Position numbers and translations under genes: made by a program. A stretch of 64,000 nt of DNA from an uncultured Bacteroides sp. (GTDB lineage Bacteria > Bacteroidota > Bacteroidia > Cytophagales > Cyclobacteriaceae), in the NCBI GenBank assembly GCA_902168185.1, contig CABHOV010000076.1, forward strand, positions 216,917 through 280,916, given 5' to 3'. Below are positions 54,025 through 63,659 of the stretch, in pieces. The notes beneath the pieces are model-generated. The model had not been told where the DNA came from, did not search any database, and saw nothing but the letters and a program-made list of their open reading frames with translations. The stretch's first letter is position 1, and each line of letters starts with the position of its first letter.

Positions 54025-54178
54025 TGTAGTAAGCCATAAAAAATGTAAATTAGACAGTGTAATAGTGGGTTACCACTTTTTTCATATACTTATACAGTAC
54101 ATACGGCATTCCCATCACCGTTTACTCAAACAGCCGGCAGTAGTAATTTTGAAATTTGTTGTATATTTTGTTAAACCT

Positions 54179-56209
54179 ATGCATTGGTACAGATTTGTAC
54201 ATATATTTTTATTGTCATGTTTGATCTTTGCCTGTAAGGATAGCAACTATACTTTACCCTTATCTCAAAAGCAAAAAATCTTTACATTCTTAAATGACTC
54301 TTTACAAATCTGCTATTCAAAATCACCTGACTCTATAATCGCGTGCTCTGATGTCGAAAGTCGAAAAGCATTCCTCCATAGCTTAAGACCATCTGCGAAA
54401 GCAGAAGAAATATGGATAAACTTTGCAAAGGCACATTCGCTGTCTGAAAGTAACTTTGGCGCAGAATCTATAGAGATCATTAATAGTACATTGCCCGAAA
54501 CAGAAGACTATACCTTCCTTTACGAACGAGCCCAACTATTATCACTACGAAGCTTCATCAATACCAATCATTTCAATTTACAACTCGCAGCCTATGATGC
54601 CTATCAGGCTGCGGATATTTTTTTAGAACTCGGCCTGACAAAGGAAGCTGCCGCCAAACACTTATCGATAGCAAACCTTCAGTATAATACCGGGAACTAT
54701 GAGATCGCTATCGAGCATATAAAAAAAGTAGTGAAGTACTATAAGACCAACAATCTTAAAAGAGACGATTCGATCCGCCTCATCAATGCATACAATACAT
54801 TGGGAATGTCGTATGTTAATCAGAATGATACCGACAGTGCCCGCATGACCTACAACACTGCACTTGTCCTGGTTCGTATGTCACACAGTGAAATTTGGGA
54901 AGCACTTATCCAGGGTAACATTGCTCAGATTGATTACCTGGAAGGCTATCTGGATGAGGCTCTGATAAAGTATAAACAAAAAGCAGAAGTATGCCTGAAG
55001 TATAGAGAATTTGCTTCGGCAGGTGAAGCGCTTACGGGTATCGCGGAAGTATATAGCCAGAAAAAACAGCTTACCACAGCGCAGCTATATTACGACAGTG
55101 CATGGAACATGATGCGCAAAGAGCTAAGGCCCAACATTTGGGTCATGTACTATAAGAGTCTGCACGACTGGTTTAATCTAAACAAGCAATATGACTCTGC
55201 ACATATAGCGTATAAGAAGTATATCACGCTGCGCGATTCTACACAAAGCAGACAAAGTCTGCAATTGAACAAGCTGCAGAAACAATTACAATTCGAGAAG
55301 CAGCTGAATTTACTCCGCACAGAAAATGAGCTTAAGAAAAATGAACTGAATACAAGCCGGATTTTAATTGCATCCTTTGTAGCTATCTTGATATTACTCT
55401 GTGTACTGCTTTATATCATTCGAAAAAGTTACCGTAAAATAAGAACGCTCAACGCTGACCTCGAAAGTAAAGTAAAAACAAGAACGGCTGACCTTGTAAA
55501 ACTCAATAAAGAACTCGACACGTATCTATACCGTGCCTCTCATGATGTTCGCAGACCCATTCTCAGCATTATCGGGCTTGGACAACTCGTAGGCTTAGCA
55601 CACGATGAGTCTGAGCGAAAAGCTATTCAGCAGAAAATTGACGATACGGCCCGTGATATGGACAAGATGCTTTCCAAAATACACATGGCGTATGAACTTG
55701 ATAAACTGGAAGGCGACCAGCTGATCAACATAAAAGAATATACCAATTCATTAACGCATCGGTTCAAAGTACTGTATCCGAACATTACTTTCAAGGAAGA
55801 ACTCGAGGACAACATCGTTATCAACACCAACATCAAACTGCTGGATATCATTTTCATCAACATATTTGAAAATGCCTGCATCTTCCGAAACCAGGTAAAT
55901 CCAGAGATTATCATCAAATTATTCAAGACCGATAGCTACCTAGAAATATACTTTAGAGACAATGGCATCGGCATTGATCAAAAGTATATAAAGGCGATCT
56001 TCAATCCGTATGCCCGCTATAGCGATCGCTCCGTAGGAAGCGGACTTGGCTTACACCTGGTACAAAAGGCATTGATAAAACTAAAGGGGTATATCTCAGT
56101 AGAAAGCACCCTATATATAGGGTCGGAATTCAAGATTACATTGCCAATCTATAAAGACGGACTTTCAGAACTCCATTCTGCTTTAAACAACAGTATAAAG
56201 ATGAATTAA
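54179..56209 (+). CDS. TPR-containing sensor histidine kinase with lipobox
   Basis: About 676 residues from the ATG at 54179 (MHWYRFVHIFLLSCL), which is preferred because the frame upstream spans the terminator at 53987 and encodes no domain. A lipobox (LIFAC) is followed by a periplasmic TPR array (about residues 110-350), a single transmembrane helix (ILIASFVAILILLCVLL), a coiled linker, a HisKA-like part with SHDVRRPILS (His) and an HATPase domain with IFENACIFRN, RDNGIGID and GSGLGLHLV. It may sense peptides or cell-wall fragments through the TPR part. Both a lipid anchor and a helix are unusual. Confidence 0.83.
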   Translation: MHWYRFVHIFLLSCLIFACKDSNYTLPLSQKQKIFTFLNDSLQICYSKSPDSIIACSDVESRKAFLHSLRPSAKAEEIWINFAKAHSLSESNFGAESIEIINSTLPETEDYTFLYERAQLLSLRSFINTNHFNLQLAAYDAYQAADIFLELGLTKEAAAKHLSIANLQYNTGNYEIAIEHIKKVVKYYKTNNLKRDDSIRLINAYNTLGMSYVNQNDTDSARMTYNTALVLVRMSHSEIWEALIQGNIAQIDYLEGYLDEALIKYKQKAEVCLKYREFASAGEALTGIAEVYSQKKQLTTAQLYYDSAWNMMRKELRPNIWVMYYKSLHDWFNLNKQYDSAHIAYKKYITLRDSTQSRQSLQLNKLQKQLQFEKQLNLLRTENELKKNELNTSRILIASFVAILILLCVLLYIIRKSYRKIRTLNADLESKVKTRTADLVKLNKELDTYLYRASHDVRRPILSIIGLGQLVGLAHDESERKAIQQKIDDTARDMDKMLSKIHMAYELDKLEGDQLINIKEYTNSLTHRFKVLYPNITFKEELEDNIVINTNIKLLDIIFINIFENACIFRNQVNPEIIIKLFKTDSYLEIYFRDNGIGIDQKYIKAIFNPYARYSDRSVGSGLGLHLVQKALIKLKGYISVESTLYIGSEFKITLPIYKDGLSELHSALNNSIKMN

Positions 56210-56216
56210 CAGCTTC

Positions 56217-58859
56217 TTATTTGCTGATCTCCGTTAGATGTTCTTCCACATTCCATCCGCTGATCGAAATCAACGGAGTTGCCTTGTCATTTTCAGGATG
56301 ATATTCCAGATATATAGTTTTTTGTGAGCCCGGAGTAATTGAGATATAGTTATCACTATAGAATACCGGAAGCAAACGTTTCTTGGATTTGGGATCTATC
56401 AAAGAGATACGGTTGAAAAATGCCACAGGGCTTTCGGAAAAATTGGACAGCTTCAGCTCAATCTTACCCTCGGCAAGCCATTTTGCTTCAGCCTGAATTT
56501 TAGCAGCCTTCATTTGATTAAGACCGGTATGCATCCCGTTGTTATCCGGAAGCCAATAGAAATTCTCACTTAGAATTTGCTTGTTCAGATCAAGCAACTG
56601 CAATGATAAGAACACACCTTTATCTTTACGGAGTGAATTCAACATTCCCTTGAGTGCTAAATATTTCTTGGAAATTGTCGGTTCGATACCTACAAAAACC
56701 TGCGAGAGAAGACTGTCCTTTCCGTTCATATCATAAGTTTTGATAACTAGCATTAAATCCTGATAAGCCTTCACTGTGTTATTGGCAATCATTACCATTC
56801 CATCGGTTGGGCTATACATTACGTGCAATGGCTCACTTCCATGACGCAAGCCATACAGGCAAGCATTGGGGTCCAGATAGTAATCATACATTTGTCCTCG
56901 CATAGCAGTCCATGGATTTTGCGTTTTCCAAATGATCGTGCCGGTATACCACTCCCACATGTGTGAACTAAATCCTTCCATCAACGCGCGGTACTGATCA
57001 TAATTTACCAATTGGGCTTTCGCAGCGAAATCTTTTACATTCTTCGGTTCGCCATAGGGACTTATATACTGATCATATCCTATATATTTATGATAGTCCC
57101 ACACCGGATCAACTTTACCCGGATACTTGGGTGCAACCATATTCTCAGCCGGTATAAATCGTTCAAGCGATTCGTAATCTCCTAAACCTACAGAACCTAC
57201 TTCAGAATTAAATGGAAAGGTTTGTTTATCCCAGAACGATTCAATAGGCTGAATTCCGTAAGGGCCATCACCATTTCCTCCGATTGAGTTAAAAGACATA
57301 CTATCCGAATTCGAATACTCCACAAACCAGCGCGTACCATCGAGCTTCGGTATAATTGAATCACGTAACGGAGTAAGTATATCTTCCGGTGGAGTAATTT
57401 CATTTCCACCACACCACATGCCCAGCGAAGCGTGGTTCCGAATCATCTTGATCTGATCTATAGCAGAGGTAAGAAACAACGCATGGTCATCGGGATACTT
57501 TCTTCGAGTCCATTGATCTTCCGTTTTCTTCGGGTCTGTCCAACGCCCATTGCAATCACCCGACATCCAAAAATCTTGCATTACAAGCAATCCATATTTG
57601 TCACATGCGCTATAAAATTCCGGACGCTCAATCAATGCACCTCCCCAAATGCGGATCAGGTTCAAATTCATATCACGGTGAAATCTTATCTCTGCATCAT
57701 ACCGGGCATCTGTAAACCGAAGCATGGCATCCGAGATAATCCAATTTCCACCTTTAATAAAGATGCGCTGACCATTTACCATCACCTGGCGGCTACGCGT
57801 CTCATTATTCCATTTGGTCTGAATCTCTCTTACACCAACCGAAATATTTTCTTCATCCGAAAGTATTTTTCCGTTGATGAGAACCTGAAGCTTTAAAGTA
57901 TATAGATGCTGCTCACCATAACCATTCGGCCACCATAGTCGTGGATTCTTAATGGTATAGTCTGGTAATCCCACTGTGGTTGTAGAGAACGGAGCCACCG
58001 TTACTTTTTGAGATATAGTAGTTCCCTCCCAGGTATAGCTCACTATACCACTCACACTTTTCGCAGTCGGGTTTTCGAGTTCGGTAGTAACTTTAAGCAT
58101 AGCGGGTTCCTGTTTTCCTTCGGGGAATCGCTTTCCGGAAACCTTCGTTACAATGTGCGGATTTTTTAAGTTTATAGCTTTCGTCTTCTCAATAATGACT
58201 TTGTCCCATATACCTGTATTCCGATCGCGGATCGGTTGAATCCAATCCCATCCGGCTACATACTGATGCGAAACATTTTTGGCAATCATGCCATCACCAC
58301 CTTGGCCGCCATTCGGATTACCAACCGGGTCTGGCGGATATACTATAACTGCAATCCGGTTATTTCCAGTTGCTGATAAGTGGCTTGTTATATTATAGGA
58401 TTGTCGCAGAAACATTCCCTTGTGCGTAGCAGAGTTCAGCTTTTTCCCATTGAGGAAAATATCACAGCTATAGTTTACACCGCGAAGATGCAACCACACT
58501 TGATCACCTGATAGAGAAGATGACTCCACAAAATCAGTTGCAAACCAATAGGTATATTTCTCGCGACCGGTTGTATAGATATCTGGGATTTTTTCATTAT
58601 TCATGCCATACAACGGATCGGGTATGCGCTTGTTATTGAGTAACGTTGTCAGCACCGTTCCCGGCACGGTGGCAGGAAGCCAGTCTGGAATTCTATAGGA
58701 TGGCTGCGACAGGGCAATTCCATCTTCCTTTACTTCTTCTATATTTTTGCAGCGCCAACCCGAATTGAGTTCATATTGAATTTGCGCCAATGCTATATGA
58801 TGCGCATACAAGGAGAGGACAATGGTAACAAACAGGGGTTTGCATATATTTTTCTTCAT
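56217..58859 (-). CDS. Secreted GH2 glycoside hydrolase (beta-mannosidase or exo-beta-glucosaminidase-like)
   Basis: An 880-residue protein with a signal peptide (MKKNICKPLFVTIVLSLYAHH...ALAQ). The N-terminal jelly-roll sugar-binding domain (YWFATDFV, LHLRGVNYSCDIFLNGKKL) is followed by an immunoglobulin-like domain and a TIM barrel. The acid/base Glu487 is in WCGGNEITPP and the probable nucleophile Glu553 in FNSEVGSVG. These motifs fit the mannosidase/exo-glucosaminidase branch of GH2. It would cut beta-linked mannose or glucosamine from the non-reducing end. The gene converges with the TPR kinase gene. Confidence 0.88.
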   Translation of the reverse strand: MKKNICKPLFVTIVLSLYAHHIALAQIQYELNSGWRCKNIEEVKEDGIALSQPSYRIPDWLPATVPGTVLTTLLNNKRIPDPLYGMNNEKIPDIYTTGREKYTYWFATDFVESSSLSGDQVWLHLRGVNYSCDIFLNGKKLNSATHKGMFLRQSYNITSHLSATGNNRIAVIVYPPDPVGNPNGGQGGDGMIAKNVSHQYVAGWDWIQPIRDRNTGIWDKVIIEKTKAINLKNPHIVTKVSGKRFPEGKQEPAMLKVTTELENPTAKSVSGIVSYTWEGTTISQKVTVAPFSTTTVGLPDYTIKNPRLWWPNGYGEQHLYTLKLQVLINGKILSDEENISVGVREIQTKWNNETRSRQVMVNGQRIFIKGGNWIISDAMLRFTDARYDAEIRFHRDMNLNLIRIWGGALIERPEFYSACDKYGLLVMQDFWMSGDCNGRWTDPKKTEDQWTRRKYPDDHALFLTSAIDQIKMIRNHASLGMWCGGNEITPPEDILTPLRDSIIPKLDGTRWFVEYSNSDSMSFNSIGGNGDGPYGIQPIESFWDKQTFPFNSEVGSVGLGDYESLERFIPAENMVAPKYPGKVDPVWDYHKYIGYDQYISPYGEPKNVKDFAAKAQLVNYDQYRALMEGFSSHMWEWYTGTIIWKTQNPWTAMRGQMYDYYLDPNACLYGLRHGSEPLHVMYSPTDGMVMIANNTVKAYQDLMLVIKTYDMNGKDSLLSQVFVGIEPTISKKYLALKGMLNSLRKDKGVFLSLQLLDLNKQILSENFYWLPDNNGMHTGLNQMKAAKIQAEAKWLAEGKIELKLSNFSESPVAFFNRISLIDPKSKKRLLPVFYSDNYISITPGSQKTIYLEYHPENDKATPLISISGWNVEEHLTEISK

Positions 58860-58935
58860 AAGGAATAATAAGCATTATAAAGTTTGAATCCTCCCGCCCT
58901 TCCATTACAGAAGGACAAGGAGGACTCCCAAACCC

Positions 58936-58974
58936 AACTACGTTCACAGACGTTACCAAAACTGTGTCGTAGTT
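58936..58974. repeat. Long hairpin upstream of the GH2 gene
   Basis: AACTACG at 58936-58942 pairs with CGTAGTT at 58968-58974, and inside it CACAG (58945-58949) pairs with CTGTG (58962-58966). No T run follows on either strand. It is 77 to 115 bp before the GH2 start and may be a leader structure or regulator site. Confidence 0.4.
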
Positions 58975-59061
58975 CTGTGCGGTAAACGAACGTTGGGCGC
59001 AATTCTACTCTTACTTTAATCAAAAAGTATAAATATTCTTTTTTGGATGGGTGAAAAGATC

Positions 59062-59077
59062 CTGTAAACGTTTACAG
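59062..59077. promoter_or_regulatory. Perfect LacI-family-type operator
   Basis: CTGTAAACGTTTACAG is a perfect 16-bp palindrome with the central CG and TGTAAACG half-sites typical of LacI/GalR family operators. It overlaps the 3' end of the ECF sigma gene and lies 203 bp before the GH2 start. Confidence 0.6.
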
Positions 59078-59698
59078 ATTCATGAGTGATAACATGATTA
59101 GCAGAAGGGTCTGCATTTGCTTACGAAGAGAACGAAGTGCTTTGAACACTGCGTTATATACAGACTGAATAGTAATTCCTAGTTCATCAGAGATCTCCTT
59201 ATTGGAAAGCTCTTTATAGTATTTCATATGTAGCAACTTCTGTTGATGATCTGACAATGTACTAAGCGCTTTCAACACTTTTTCCTTTTGCCAATGCACA
59301 ACCTCTTCATCAGCTACACTTCCATCTTCCTGATCAAAGTCCATGAGATCTTCCTCTGCTTTTAACCTTACGTGAGGAGATTTCAAGACATCAAGTAACT
59401 TTCTTTTTAACGAAGTGAAGAGGTAATATTTAATAGATGTAGTCTCATTCAGGTTTTCACGATTGTTCCATATCTTAACAAACAACTCTTGTATACAATC
59501 TTTGATAAGCTCATGATCGGAGCTTAATTTTTTACCATAATTATATAGTGCGAAGAAGTATTTACGATAGATCATCGCGTAGGCAGCAAGGTCTCCTGAC
59601 TTGAACTCTTTCCAGAGTATATAATCATTCATGGAAATCGATCGGCTCTCCGATTGTGCCGGAGCCATGGTTTCATCGATCTTTCTTGCTGCTTCCAT
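59072..59698 (-). CDS. ECF RNA polymerase sigma factor (Bacteroidota polysaccharide-locus type)
   Basis: A 208-residue sigma-70 family protein. Region 2 (about residues 30-105) contains YFFALYNYGKKLSSDHELIKD and ELFVKIWNNRENL; region 4 (about 140-195) contains ELSNKEISDELGITIQSVYNAVFKALRSLR. This subtype often controls SusC/SusD loci through a FecR-like anti-sigma, but none is seen in this window. It lies between GH2 and GH92 genes and is therefore likely to be part of the carbohydrate locus. The start at 59698 is the longest; MNDYILWKEF (23 residues later) is possible. Confidence 0.88.
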   Translation of the reverse strand: MEAARKIDETMAPAQSESRSISMNDYILWKEFKSGDLAAYAMIYRKYFFALYNYGKKLSSDHELIKDCIQELFVKIWNNRENLNETTSIKYYLFTSLKRKLLDVLKSPHVRLKAEEDLMDFDQEDGSVADEEVVHWQKEKVLKALSTLSDHQQKLLHMKYYKELSNKEISDELGITIQSVYNAVFKALRSLRKQMQTLLLIMLSLMNL

Positions 59699-60157
59699 CT
59701 TGACTCTGTTTGGGTTGAAACTGCTTCGTAAATGGTTCCGTGTGCGGAAACATAGTACAAAATCGATATTTTAACGGTAAAAATAAAATGCTATTGGCTA
59801 GATTATTTACGCAGCCAAATAATCTTCGGAAGTCCGGTTTTTTGAAGCGTCTTGATTTATTAAAACACCCAAAAAAACGTTTACAACGATGATGTGTGAT
59901 GTGTCTTTTGATTCAATTTTAGCAGACTATATTAAAATTTTGAATCGCTGATAAAATTTTATTTAAGATTTTAAAAAGTCAGTCAACATTACAGGAGATC
60001 AATTCTGAATTCAATCACAATTTTCGGATGATGCAAAATGTTATGACGTCACTATAAAGCAGGGCATCGAACGACATCAAACTAAATTTCTAACCTCTTC
60101 AATAATTTTAACCTTCATTAAATATACTTGCACCTTTTACGGTAATAATGAAATGGT
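59699..60157. other. Intergenic region before the GH92 gene
   Basis: 459 bp, AT-rich. At 59875-59885 it holds AAACGTTTACA, which matches 11 of 14 positions of the LacI-type operator seen at 59062, and at 60123-60130 TATACTTG, one base off the -7 consensus, 27 bp before the GH92 start. No gene is seen. Confidence 0.45.
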
Positions 60158-62437
60158 ATGAAAAAGAGTGATGGAATTTTATTAGCGTGTATACTGATGG
60201 TTACGTTTCTATCGTGTAAAGAAACGGAACAGAAGAGCACGGCAGACACGGCGCTGAATCTCACACGATATGTAGACCCCTTGATTGGAAGTGGTTTCCA
60301 TGGACACGTATTTGTTGGGGCGAGTGTTCCTTTCGGAGCTGTCCAATTAGGACCAACCCAACTTTCTGAAGGATGGGATTGGTGCTCAGGTTATCATTAT
60401 TCAGATTCGGTGATCATCGGTTTTTCTCACACACATTTAAGTGGAACCGGTATAGGCGATCTCGGCGATGTATTGTTGATGCCCGTGACCGGGGATACTA
60501 AATTAACGAAAGGAACACCACAGGATATTGAAAGCGGGTATGCTTCCTTATTCTCGCATGCTGATGAAAAAGTGACACCAGGATACTATAGTGTTAAACT
60601 AAAACGCTATAACGTTGAGGTCGCCCTCACGGCATCTGAGCGTGTAGGGTTTCATAAGTATATATTTCCAAAAGGCGAGGAAGCGAAAGTGCTGGTCGAT
60701 CTGAAAGAAGGTATAGGGTGGGATGGCGCCTATGAAACATCGCTTGAAAAAGTAAACGATACTACTTTTACAGGACACCGGTTTTCAAAGGGATGGGCCG
60801 AAGATCAGCATTTATACTTTGCTATAATTGCATCATCACCTGCCACGCAGTTTGAGCTTTTTGATGATGAACAGAAATCCGTGCAAGGAATATCTGCAAC
60901 GGGCAAGAAAACAAAAGGCGCCCTGCATTTCGGAAGTACTCTTGACAAACCATTGCTTGTGAAAGTTGGTATATCTCCTGTCAGTACAGCAAACGCATTA
61001 CAAAATATAGCAGCGGAGATACCTCATTGGAACTTCGATAACACCGTGAAAGAAGCGGATGCATCGTGGAATAAGGAACTGAATAAAGTACAAATCAAAG
61101 CAAGCGAAGAACGGCTGAAGAAATTCTATACGGCTCTTTATCACACGATGATAGCGCCTTCTGTTTTCAATGACCACAATGGTGATTATCGCGGCACCGA
61201 TAAACAAATATACCACGATACTACGTTTACAAACCTGACTACATTTTCTCTGTGGGATACTTATAGAGCAGCACATTCACTCTTTACTATAGTGCAACCA
61301 GAACGTGTTGACAACATGGTAAATTCAATGTTGAAAATTTATGAACAGCAAGGAAAATTACCGATCTGGCATTTGATGGGCAATGAGACTAACACCATGC
61401 CCGGCAACAGTGCCTTTCCGGTTATTGCCGATGCATACTTGAAAGGCTTCCGCGGATTTGATGGTGCGTTGGCATTAAAAGCTATGAAGGCTTCTGTGCT
61501 TCGTGACGAGCGTGGTTTAAAGTATGTGCGTGAACAAGGCTATATACCGGCAGATGCCGAAACTGAAACAGTAGCCAAGGGCATGGAATATTCTATTGAC
61601 GACTGGTGCGCTGCACAGCTGGCACAGGCTTTGGGCAATCAGGAGGAGTATATATACTTCAGCAAGCGTGCACAGAACTATAAATACTACTTTGATTCCA
61701 CTACACATTTTGTACGTGGGAGAATTTCAGATACCAAATGGCGCACACCGTTCAGTCCGTTTGCTGCGAGACATATGAAGGATGATTTCAGCGAAGGGAA
61801 TTCATGGCAATATACCTGGCTGGTGCCGCACGATGTGGAGGGGTTGATCAAACTTATGGGTGGAGAACAGGCATTCCTCCAAAAACTTGATTCGTTATTC
61901 GTAGTTAACGGTGACATGGGAGAGGAAGCATCCAATGATATAACAGGACTCATCGGCCAGTATGCACACGGCAATGAACCAAGTCACCATATTCCGTATT
62001 TATATGCTTATGCAGGACAACCCTGGAAAACCGCAGAGAAGGTCCGGTATATTCTGGACAGCCTATATACAGTTAAACCCGATGGATTGTGCGGCAACGA
62101 AGATGTAGGGCAAATGTCTGCGTGGTATGTACTTTCATCAATGGGGTTCTATCCTGTTAATCCTGCAAACGGCCGGTACATTTTTGGAAGTCCATTGATG
62201 GATGAAGCTGTGATCAACTTGCCCGGGGCAAAGAAGTTTACGATTACTGTAAAGAACAACAGCGATCAGAATATCTATATACAAAAAATTACTTTCAACG
62301 GTAAGCCGTACACGAAAACATACCTGCAGTATAGCGATATCATGAATGGAGGCGATATGATTATAGAAATGGGAAGCAAGCCTGGTTCACAATGGGGAAT
62401 TGATAAAGCCGATTGGGCATTCTCTTCATTGAAGTAG
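60158..62437 (+). CDS. GH92 alpha-mannosidase, lipoprotein
   Basis: A 759-residue protein with a lipoprotein signal (TFLSCKE). The N-terminal domain of GH92 begins YVDPLIGSGFHGHVFVGASV and continues with GAVQLGPTQ and FSHTHLSGTG. The catalytic barrel has LWDTYRAAHSL, HLMGNETNTMPG and the C-terminal GNEDVGQMSAWYVLSSMGFYPV, all typical of the family. It is a calcium-dependent exo-alpha-mannosidase that acts on N-glycans or yeast mannan. The lipid anchor places it on the periplasmic or outer face of the outer membrane. Confidence 0.95.
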   Translation: MKKSDGILLACILMVTFLSCKETEQKSTADTALNLTRYVDPLIGSGFHGHVFVGASVPFGAVQLGPTQLSEGWDWCSGYHYSDSVIIGFSHTHLSGTGIGDLGDVLLMPVTGDTKLTKGTPQDIESGYASLFSHADEKVTPGYYSVKLKRYNVEVALTASERVGFHKYIFPKGEEAKVLVDLKEGIGWDGAYETSLEKVNDTTFTGHRFSKGWAEDQHLYFAIIASSPATQFELFDDEQKSVQGISATGKKTKGALHFGSTLDKPLLVKVGISPVSTANALQNIAAEIPHWNFDNTVKEADASWNKELNKVQIKASEERLKKFYTALYHTMIAPSVFNDHNGDYRGTDKQIYHDTTFTNLTTFSLWDTYRAAHSLFTIVQPERVDNMVNSMLKIYEQQGKLPIWHLMGNETNTMPGNSAFPVIADAYLKGFRGFDGALALKAMKASVLRDERGLKYVREQGYIPADAETETVAKGMEYSIDDWCAAQLAQALGNQEEYIYFSKRAQNYKYYFDSTTHFVRGRISDTKWRTPFSPFAARHMKDDFSEGNSWQYTWLVPHDVEGLIKLMGGEQAFLQKLDSLFVVNGDMGEEASNDITGLIGQYAHGNEPSHHIPYLYAYAGQPWKTAEKVRYILDSLYTVKPDGLCGNEDVGQMSAWYVLSSMGFYPVNPANGRYIFGSPLMDEAVINLPGAKKFTITVKNNSDQNIYIQKITFNGKPYTKTYLQYSDIMNGGDMIIEMGSKPGSQWGIDKADWAFSSLK

Positions 62438-62468
62438 AATCCAAATAAACCAGTCAAGTATATCAAAC

Positions 62469-62504
62469 AAAAGAGCGGGATACCAACGTATCCCGCTCTT
62501 TTAT
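62469..62504. terminator. Bidirectional terminator between GH92 and sialidase-like genes
   Basis: A perfect 15-bp stem (62469-62483 with 62488-62502; GAGCGGGATAC and its complement) with a 4-nt loop ends in T runs on both strands. It serves the converging genes. Confidence 0.92.
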
Positions 62505-62557
62505 TTCTTATCGATCACGATTCATAATTCATATTACAAATTAAGTATATATCTGTA

Positions 62558-63643
62558 TCAATTTACTTTCGCTATCCAGAATGCTATGCGTTGTCTCTTC
62601 CAGGTATAGGTCAACGCTACAGTGTCGTGAAAATGGATGATGGCGGGATACGAAAACTCATCGCCCTGTTGTCCGGTTTCAAGATCAGTAATGAGCGGCC
62701 ACGTCTTTCCGTTGTCTTTTGATATAGCAATCGAAACTGGTCTACGTGCGCCCCAGTTTTTTCCATCGCGATTAAAAACAAGCACCAATGTTCCATTGTC
62801 TAATTTTGTGAGATCTATACCGCTATTCGGATTCGGTAAACTTGTTTTATATACAGGCGACCATGTTTTACCATAATCCTCTGAATCACTCCGACAAATT
62901 ACTCCGGCAGAACTCCGTAGCAGCATATGGACGGTCCCGGGAACGGACTCCCATAATGTAGGTTGTATCACACCCTCCCCCTTTATAGAATCACGATTAA
63001 GTGTGACGAATGATGTAGCCTGCCATGTCTTGCCTTCATCTTCACTCCGATCTACAAATGCATTCCATACACCTTTCAATTCGTTCGATGCCGGAGCGAG
63101 CCACGCACCATTGGACAGTACTATAATTTTATTTCTGACAGGTCCCCTGCCTCCCTTATCACCGGGCACAAGTTCTTTTGCCTGCGACCATGTATCACCA
63201 TTGTCCTTTGAAACTATATACCATGTCTCCCAAAGATCAATCAGTTTTCCTACTTTAAAATATAGTATAATATCGCCAGAGGATGTTTTATGCAGCACGG
63301 GATTCCAATGTGGATCTTCGCGTAGCTTGGCTATTTCAATCGGCGTAGACCATTGTTTGGAATTCCCCTTCGATAACCAGATCCCAACATCATCATGTTT
63401 CTCGTGAGTCCCTCCAAACCAAGCCACGATAAACTTGCCATCGTTGGTTTTTATCAACGTTGAAGCGTGACATTGCTGAAAAGGGCGATCATCCCCAAAA
63501 ACATAATCCTGCTGCAGAAGGGTAATACTGTCTTTTCTTTCCACGTTAGAAACTATTTCTTCTTTCACGGGGCTCTGTTTGCAAGCCGACACCATTACTA
63601 ATATATATAGTATTGAAATAAGCCGAACGCCATTCTTGCTCAT
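62558..63643 (-). CDS. Sialidase-family (BNR_2) lipoprotein
   Basis: About 361 residues from the ATG at 63643, chosen because of the lipobox LVMVSACKQ. The BNR_2 propeller begins QCHASTLIKTNDGKFIVAWFGG and shows HWNPVLHKTSSGDIILYFKVG, and Asp-box motifs SKDNGDTW, DRSEDEGKTW, DSEDYGKTW and SKDNGKTW. Relatives include exo-alpha-sialidases and other exo-glycosidases (for example rhamnosidases), so the sugar is uncertain. It is 16 bp downstream of the GH35 fragment and so probably co-transcribed. Confidence 0.88.
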   Translation of the reverse strand: MSKNGVRLISILYILVMVSACKQSPVKEEIVSNVERKDSITLLQQDYVFGDDRPFQQCHASTLIKTNDGKFIVAWFGGTHEKHDDVGIWLSKGNSKQWSTPIEIAKLREDPHWNPVLHKTSSGDIILYFKVGKLIDLWETWYIVSKDNGDTWSQAKELVPGDKGGRGPVRNKIIVLSNGAWLAPASNELKGVWNAFVDRSEDEGKTWQATSFVTLNRDSIKGEGVIQPTLWESVPGTVHMLLRSSAGVICRSDSEDYGKTWSPVYKTSLPNPNSGIDLTKLDNGTLVLVFNRDGKNWGARRPVSIAISKDNGKTWPLITDLETGQQGDEFSYPAIIHFHDTVALTYTWKRQRIAFWIAKVN

Positions 63644-63659
63644 AGTGCTATTATAGTTT

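Noticed and set aside
53984..54178. N-terminal extension of the TPR kinase frame to 53984
   Set aside because: It runs through the terminator hairpin of the preceding gene and encodes no domain; the ATG at 54179 gives a proper lipoprotein signal.
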